10,000 nt of DNA from Trachelipus rathkii (lineage: Eukaryota > Arthropoda > Malacostraca > Isopoda > Trachelipodidae), in contig JABUQX010088545.1 in NCBI GenBank assembly GCA_015478945.1, positions 20,001 to 30,000 of the forward strand. The letters are read 5' to 3'. The translations under genes were made by a program, and so were the position numbers. Each line of letters begins with the position of its first letter. The first letter of the stretch is position 1. The notes below the pieces were generated by a model that saw only the letters and a list, made by a program, of their open reading frames with translations, searched no databases and was not told where the DNA came from. This document shows positions 1 to 6,500 of this stretch, in pieces.

Positions 1-110
1 ATCCCCTGATATCACCTTCTGCCCCAGAAAATTCAAGTCATCACAACATGACAAACTTTTCATCCTACCTCGTCAGATCACATTCCAATATTAATCACAG
101 ATTAACAGTT
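1..110 (+). pseudogene. LINE endonuclease C-terminal end (relic)
   Basis: Frame 1 reads SSDHIPIL from position 70. The SDH triplet is the conserved last catalytic block of the apurinic-like endonuclease of jockey and R1-type LINEs; the histidine and aspartate are still present. Stops on both sides in the same frame (TGA at 7-9, TAA at 97-99) show decay. The rest of the endonuclease lies left of the window. Confidence 0.7.
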
Positions 111-777
111 CACACAGAACTAGAATTACATTCCTTTCAAATAGCTGATTTTTCTTCTCTCAACAAAGCAATACACTAAACACTTCAATAAAATCGAAAA
201 ATCATCCAAAAAGATCATCCACATTGGCACCCCACAGCAAACAATTCAACCTCAACTTTTCATCAAAAATCGACACTCTCCTTAAACAAAGAAACTCGCT
301 CAAACAAAATAAACAACAGAATCAAGCCCAATAAAAACAAAAACAAATCGTAGACCTCAACAATGGAATATAAACATTCTAATCAAATTAGCTCAGAAAA
401 AGAGTGTACCCAAATCTATACCCAAACAGAGTATACCCAAATACTAAACTACAAGACCAACCCTTAAAAATATTCCGTACAATTAAAAAAAAAAAAAATA
501 AAATTGCCCTTCACACCATCAACCATCACCAACCCCGAAGCCATTTGTAAATGAAACCAAAATTCCGTACCCAAAAAAATAAATGCATTACTCATGTTAC
601 ACTATTCGAAAATTAGTCACAAACTCACAAATTACACTAACATACAAATAATTAAATGACTTAAAAGGTTAAAAACCATTCAAGAAGTATTCAAAATATG
701 AAAAAAAACTTAAAAACTCGCAAGCAGTAGGACACAACTTTGTATCTAATATTCACCTTAAACTCCTGAATACCAAT

Positions 778-1148
778 ACTATCACAGCACTAGCAGAAAT
801 ATTTGACGTTGCATGTCAAACCAACACTTCACTACCTATATGGAAACATGCATATATAATACTAATATAAAAACCAAACCAGCTTCGTATAAACCTATAT
901 CATTACCTTCTAAAAAATTAATCCTTCTTACGAGTTTCCCTTATTCCTCTATCGACTCACACATGTTTTCGCATATTTAGTACTCTCTCCACTCTCTAAA
1001 GACCTAGACCACAACACTATATATCCAACGGGTTTTATATCAATACCTCCTCCCCCCTCTCCAACGTACTCTCCTTGTAGCAACGGACATCAACAAGGCA
1101 TTCGATACTGTCCCCTGTCACCGTTTAATAGACAAAATCTTAGCACAG
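778..1148 (+). pseudogene. LINE reverse transcriptase fingers/palm, motif A (relic)
   Basis: Frame 1 at 778-856 gives LAEIF and IWKHA, the stretch that precedes the RT fingers in jockey elements. A frame change then leads to SYKPISLPS in frame 3 (885-911), the 'YRPISLL' block. Frame 3 continues, with stops, to RTLLVATDINKAFDTV (1065-1112), which is RT motif A; both aspartates of the D-x4-FD pattern are kept. A TAA follows at 1149-1151. Confidence 0.8.
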
Positions 1149-1330
1149 ACATAACCATCAAAGCAAAAGAATAATAAGTAAATTTGGAGTCCGTCGTACA
1201 GCTAGATACATCCAAAGGCTACCAATATTTCCTTTCATAGTTCATACAAAATTTTATAATGAAGCGATTCTTCACCTAACACCCCTTAACATTTTTTAAT
1301 GCATGACTCCTCTCCACTCTTACATAAAAA

Positions 1331-1681
1331 CTATTAGTTATGTTTAATAACCTAACATTACAATCAAAAACCCTCTATATATAAGCATTCAGAGAAATGA
1401 AACAATATGTAAACCAATTGGGACAATGCCAAAAAGCAAACAAAATTACTCATAACCTAAAATATCCATTGGTGCCTTATTCACCACAGACAGAAGAGAA
1501 CCTAACATCCACCCAGCAATATTGCTATCAAACAATAGATAACCTCTCAAAAATCAACGTAGCCATACTAGGTTTGACCTTAGATACTCATCTAACATTC
1601 AACCCCTTCAACAATATCACTTCAAGAGTCACATTTAAATTAAATGTATTAAGAACACTAACTAAAACAAACTTTGGTTAA
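1331..1681 (+). pseudogene. LINE reverse transcriptase motif C relic and thumb
   Basis: Frame 2 from 1331 reads LLVMFNNLTL, where the family has a YADD box followed by LT; the two catalytic aspartates would be N (AAT 1346-1348, AAC 1349-1351). One stop (1382-1384) separates this from an open stretch of 94 codons (1397-1681). That stretch carries the post-catalytic region of jockey RTs: MKQYVNQLGQ, then LGLTLDTHLTFNP, then a LNVLRTLT block ending in TNFG. It opens with an ATG, but this is an internal piece of the old ORF, not a separate gene. Confidence 0.75.
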
Positions 1682-1683
1682 CA

Positions 1684-2090
1684 TAAAAAACTCACAATAG
1701 TATACAGACAATACATCCACCTCATCCTAAATTATGTATCACCTGTCAGGGTTCACAAAATATCACAATCAAATGTTCAGAATAAAATCCCTGCAAAATC
1801 TTGGCGCCTTCCATCAACACCCATCTATCATCTACCAACTGAAACATAAATCTTCCTTTAAAAGCCTATCTTTACGTGACAGACTGTCAATTTTAAAGCA
1901 AATCACTCTCAATAGACATTACAACACCCCAACCCCCCGTACTAAAAGGAAAATAGTCAATAACATATACTATTTAAACATATAACTTCTCTCAACACAC
2001 CTCCAGATACTCCTATTACTAAGCACATCCTACACAATTAACTATGAAAACTATCTCCGCATCTCCGCACGTCAAAATAACACCATTCTT
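1684..2090 (+). pseudogene. LINE C-terminal region (relic)
   Basis: Directly after the stop at 1679-1681, frame 2 continues with a VYRQYIHLILNYVSPV stretch, the family's 'Y..LI.P.L.YA.PVW' segment. Reading then shifts to frame 3 (1734-1985), with FRIKSLQNLGAF and LSLRDRLSILKQ matching the usual 'RIQ..QN.AL' and 'LPL..HL..L..Q' segments. A last weaker piece, ARQNNTIL, lies near 2065-2090. No separate gene is needed to explain the short open frames here. Confidence 0.65.
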
Positions 2091-2115
2091 TAAACAAGTT
2101 CCCCAGAAAAATCCC

Positions 2116-2211
2116 TATCTATATATATCTATTTATATATATATATATATATATGATTATATATTATATTATATATATTACTATATACTATATATATATA
2201 ATATATTATAT

Positions 2212-2245
<34 letters not shown>
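2116..2245. repeat. AT-dinucleotide microsatellite array 1
   Basis: About 130 bp made almost only of TA steps, with occasional breaks (TAC, TGATT, TTAT). It directly follows the last recognisable LINE sequence. It may have grown from the LINE tail or from the target site. The short tyrosine/isoleucine-rich open frames across it are low-complexity artefacts. Confidence 0.95.
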
Positions 2246-2555
2246 CGTAAGAAGGTTTATAGGGTTCGAAGTGGTAGGCAAAGCAGAAGGGGAAACAGAA
2301 ATAGAGGTGGGTTGGATGGAGTAAAGAATCTATTAATAGAAAGGAGATTAGTATGGGTTAAGGAAATAGATTAACGGTAATTGGAATCACTGGAGAGAGA
2401 AGAATAGTTCATCTGAAAGGTTTCGTCAAGGTTATATATTAATTGACATCTGGAACACAGTCTGGCAAATAAGCAACACATTCTTGATTTGCAATGATAC
2501 CACCCGCATATTTGGGAGACTGATCGAGTATAATAATTATAATAATATCTCTCGT
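2246..2555. other. Unrecognised island between two AT arrays
   Basis: About 310 bp of ordinary complexity lie between the AT arrays. The first 160 bp are purine-rich on the + strand (many AGG, GGA and GAAA runs), the opposite of the A/C-rich LINE to the left. One + frame stays open from just after a TAG near 2368 to about 2600 and reads NGNWNHWREKN and later DIWNTVWQISN, but it has no ATG and matches no family I recognise. It could be a fragment of another transposon or old unique sequence. Confidence 0.4.
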
Positions 2556-2801
2556 CTATATATTATTATTAATTATATATATTATTATATATATATATAT
2601 TATATATATATATATATATATCATATAAATTTTATTTAATATATATCTATATATAATATATATATATTATATATTATATATATATATTATATGATTATAT
2701 ATATATTATATTATATAATATATATTATATATATATAAATATATATATTATATATATAATATATATTATATATATTAATATATAGTATATATATTATATA
2801 T
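2556..2801. repeat. AT-dinucleotide microsatellite array 2
   Basis: About 245 bp of TA, TTA and ATT steps with many self-complementary stretches. Its right end meets the proposed LTR edge (TGTTAAA at 2802). The last five bases before that edge are TATAT, which would be the target-site duplication if the boundary is right; the partner copy lies beyond the window. Confidence 0.95.
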
Positions 2802-3542
2802 TGTTAAATTGCTATAGTTATATTATAGCCGCCCGCCATGCGCCCGCCCCAATCCAACAAAATTTGAACTATACTTCTTGAAAAGAATTATTTTAATAAC
2901 AATGATTAAACAACTAATAAGAAAATGTTATTAAAGTGTCTTACCTTATAGATAATGGTACGGAACTTTAATAATGCTTAGGACCTACAATTTATTACCA
3001 TAACGTTCCTGCCAGGCTCTACCTATCGAAATAATAAATTATAATTATCAGAATTTTCCTTGCTTGAATCATAAGATAGGAGCAATTAATGATGTTAGTT
3101 TCAAAATTAATTTGACTTCAGAACGATATTGGCGACTGTTCTTTATTTTTAACTTAAGGAATTTCAATTAGAGTAAAGTATTTCATAAATATTTCCAACA
3201 TAAACTAGGTTGGGATTATAGTATCATATGCTAATTTAAGTAGAATTTGCACTTTTTAATGTTTAGACAATTTTAGAAGTTGCATATAACATGTACAGAC
3301 TTTAATTCCGAACGATGGTTCACAAGTACTTACTTAATCCTTTGGTTTTTAATAATAATAATTATGATCAAGGAAGGTTGCGCGATACATATGCGCCTTG
3401 CTCAATTGGTTAAATATTACAGGGAAACAATTGAATAACGTTTCTACTAAAATTTAAGTATAATTATTTTAAAAATAATAAAGTTAATAAATAAATTAAT
3501 ATTTTAACAATAAATATGAAGTTTTTAATTATAATTTTAACA
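2802..3542 (-). repeat. Left LTR (3' LTR of the minus-strand BEL element)
   Basis: The inner edge is well placed. On the minus strand the LTR starts TGTTAAAA at 3542, one base after a GGGGAGA purine tract, as is usual for BEL elements. The outer edge is proposed at 2802, where TGTTAAA on the + strand mirrors the other end and meets the AT array; an edge nearer 2860 is possible because 2828-2870 does not align well with the right copy. The block 2935-3070 is strongly similar to the right LTR. Inside it are a minus-strand AATAAA (2991-2996), kept in both copies and a candidate poly(A) signal, and a minus-strand GTAAGA donor match (2939-2944). Length is about 741 bp. Confidence 0.7.
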
Positions 3543-3562
3543 ATCTCCCCAGAGAGAGATTG
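3541..3562 (-). promoter_or_regulatory. Short polypurine tract and inverted repeat at the 3' LTR edge
   Basis: On the minus strand GGGGAGA (3550-3544) stands one base before the LTR start TGTTA. This is where plus-strand DNA synthesis is primed in LTR retrotransposons. The tract is short for a polypurine tract. It sits in an inverted repeat, CAATCTC (3541-3547) with GAGATTG (3556-3562). Confidence 0.6.
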
Positions 3563-3579
3563 TAGCCTTGGGCTACAAT
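3559..3579 (-). repeat. Perfect 9-bp hairpin just after the gag-pol stop
   Basis: ATTGTAGCC (3559-3567) and GGCTACAAT (3571-3579) are a perfect inverted repeat with a 3-base loop, two bases downstream of the minus-strand TAG stop (3584-3582). Its left arm overlaps the right arm of the inverted repeat at 3541-3562 by four bases, so only one hairpin can form at a time. The function is unknown. Confidence 0.75.
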
Positions 3580-3581
3580 GA

Positions 3582-6500
3582 CTATTTTAATGAGTCTAGT
3601 TTGGACTTAATGAGCTTGTCACACTTTAGGGCTGCTTGACGTTTAGGTCTACCAACTACTGCCTCCGAGTCATCAGCTGCTTTATCACCATTATTTGATT
3701 TATCTTTATCATTAGAGACTTTATCTATTATTAAGGACAATTCTAATGGATACAAATTACTTATTGAATGGTATAATATTTGTCCATTACTTTGTTTAAC
3801 TTTAACAGTTCTTATTTTGTTGTCATAACCAATTACAACTTCCATAACTCTACCCATCATCCAGAAGGGACGAGGCTTTAAGATGGATTTTATTAGCACT
3901 ATATCATTTACTTTGATTTTATTTTCCCAAGAGATTTGATATATATCAGTCATAGCTTCCCTTAGATCTAATAGGTAAGCTTCATACCATAGTTGTTTAA
4001 ACTGATTAAATAATTGCTCTTGAGTATCAAGAGTGCTTTCTAAAGAACCCCTGTCAGGTTCCTTCCAGACTTCTTCATTTGCATCCTTTAAAATAAGAGA
4101 AGTATTACAATTCAAACGAATGAATGAGTTAGGAGTTATGGTTTCTAGATCACTAGCTTCTGATCTATATGTGAGAGGCCTGCTGTTAATAGCATTTTTT
4201 ATAAAAGACAAAGTTGTTAAAAGTTCGAAATAATTTAACCTCTTCCTACCAATAACTTTATACATACAAACTTTCAAAGTGCGTATTTGACGCTCATAAA
4301 AAGACCCCCACCAAGCTGAATAATTGGGAATACGAATATGCTTAATATTGTTAATTTTGAGTTCATCCCTGAATTCATTGGACCCCAGAGCCCTAGACAA
4401 GATGTCTGCCCCTTTCACGAATGTTCTAGCGTTATCAGAGTAAAGGAAATCTGGGATGGTATATAGGTTACAAAACCTTTGAAAAGCTAGTAAAAAATTT
4501 GTCACACCCATGTCAGGGACTAGTTCTAAATGAATTGATCTTACATTAAGACATGTGAATAATAGGATAAACATCTTGTCCAGTTTACCTGTAGTCTCAT
4601 TAGTCACAAATATATGACCAGTAAAGTCAATGCCTGTGAATTTAAAAGGCATTACTAAATTCATATGATGTTTAGGGATGTCAGTGCACTTAGGATATTT
4701 AAAAGCACGCACATTGATTTTTTTGCATAACATACACTGATTTAAGACCTTTTTTATTGCTATGCGAGCTTTGGGAATCCAGAAACCTTGGTTTCTAATA
4801 TAATTTAATGTACTATCTAATCCCAAATGCTGCATTTTTTTATGAGCCTTCAAAATTAATAAGGTGGTGAAGTGGTGGTATCTTGACAAAAGGATAGGAT
4901 TTTTGATATCATAATTAAAGTATGTACATTTAGATATTCTACCCTTTGATCTTAAAATGTCATCACCATCCAAAAATAAATTTAAGTTATTAACTAGGTT
5001 AGGTATTGCACCCTTTTGATCCGATTTTAAAAATGCAATCTCTTTAGTATATGAAGAGTTTTGTACTTTTTTGATCCAATATTTAAGAGCTTTTTTGCAA
5101 GGGTCTTCCTTAGTAATTTTGCTTAGAAACATAAACAAATAACTAGTTATATTTATTACTTTTTCAAATTTACTAAATTTATTTATTTCCAATATTTCAT
5201 CAATATTATTATGTTTATTATTAATTACATTAGTATTAAAATTTAATGTAGCAAAATTACTAAATTCTGGAGAAAGTGAAAGCATTGGAAATTTTGGCCA
5301 CCTCTCCAGATCCTTACAAAGCCACTCTGGACCATGTTTCCACATATTTAAATTTTTCGCAAATTGTTTAAAAGTTAAACCCCTGGTCAAAAGGTCTGCT
5401 GGGTTTTGAGCAGTTTGCACATAGTTAAAAATAATTTTTAGTTTATATTTACTTCTGATGTCATCACACAAAGTGATAACATCTTTTAACCTGTTATTAA
5501 CATACTTAGCCTTGACCTTGGTTTCACCTGTCAAAAGCCAATTAAGAACTACTTGTGAGTCCACACCTATATTTACATATTCAAAAATGATGTTAAAATA
5601 AGAGTCTAAAATAGTGGATATGCATTTTAAAGCTAAAAGGACTCCTAATAGTTCTAAGGTTGGAATACTATAGGTCTTTTTAACAGGTGTTACTTTGGCC
5701 TTGGCAAACAAAAGGTTATTTTTTCCTTCACTTGAACCATATGCAACAAACCCATAACATTTAGCAGAACTGTCACAAAATATATTCAGACCATAGGATT
5801 CACTTTCATTCACAACTTGACGTGGAAACTCAATCTTACTCAATTCATTTAAATCCTCCTTCAGTTTACCCCATTCAGTCAACATTTCCCCAGGTAATTT
5901 TTCATCCCATTCTTTTTTAGCTTCCCAAACACTTCTCATTAACAACTTCCCTCTTACGGTAATAGGTATTGTAAGTCCTAAAGGATCAAACAACTTGGAA
6001 GTTTCAGAAAGTATCTGTCGCTTTGTACTACACGAGCTCCTATAACTTACTGATGACACATGCAAGGAATCTTTCTTTAAATTGCATTTATACCCAAGCA
6101 CCTTTTCATACTCATTTTCATGCTCCACATACCTACCATCCATTCTCATACTCTCACACAATTGCTCACAATTACTATTCCAAGAGCGAAGTTCAAACCC
6201 ACCCTGGTTCATTCTTTCAAAAGTAAGATGGTACAACTTTTCCAATTCTTTGCAATTATTGCCTGTAAAAATCAGGTTGTCTACAAAAAAATTAGAAGAC
6301 AAGATATCCCTACACTTATCATCAGGGAACTTTTCTACATGATGTTTCATTATATAATGGAGAATGAAAGGGGACGCTGTATAACCGAACAGTAAAGTTT
6401 TAAACCTGAAAGAGATTAATTCATCTTTCTGATACCATAAAAAACAGAATTTGTTTTTGTCATATTCGTCTCTTAATTTGATAGACAAAAAGGCTTGTTT

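Larger units (their letters stand above)
1..2115 (+). pseudogene. Decayed jockey-clade non-LTR retrotransposon (LINE), 3' portion
   Basis: This is the relic of the endonuclease/reverse-transcriptase ORF of a jockey-type LINE, cut off at the left by the window edge. Recognisable pieces run in the family order but in changing frames: SSDHIP, the end of the endonuclease (70-87, frame 1); a link region with IWKHA before the RT core (778-870, frame 1); SYKPISLPS (885-911, frame 3); the RT motif A block DINKAFDTV (1086-1112, frame 3); the relic of the YADD box (about 1340-1351, frame 2); LGLTLDTHLTFNP and LNVLRTLT (within 1397-1681, frame 2); and the C-terminal region (1734-1985, frame 3). Many stops and at least three frame changes show it is dead. 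The + strand is rich in A and C and poor in G, as is common for the sense strand of this group. The match ends at the AT array near 2115, with no clear 3' UTR or poly(A) tail. The family call is by eye. Confidence 0.85.

Noticed and set aside
1397..1985. Two separate small genes (94 and 83 codons)
   Set aside because: Their sequences are consecutive pieces of one jockey-type reverse transcriptase in different frames, so they are pseudogene fragments.
2044..2374. Open frames of 68 and 73 codons across the first AT array
   Set aside because: They are mostly Tyr/Ile translated from the AT repeat; no protein-like composition or family match.
2116..2801. CRISPR-like array or replication origin in the repeat region
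   Set aside because: There are no regular repeat-spacer units; the AT arrays are simple microsatellites and the context is an animal genome.
3585..3740. Envelope-like gene downstream of pol
   Set aside because: The stop codon lies about 40 bp from the LTR edge; only a short charged tail follows the DUF5641-type domain.
4033..4233. Plus-strand 66-codon frame inside gag-pol
   Set aside because: It lies antisense to the integrase C-terminal part and is a shadow of the real frame.
6023..6395. Three overlapping plus-strand frames of 67-91 codons
   Set aside because: Antisense to the RT coding region, mutually overlapping, with no recognisable domain.
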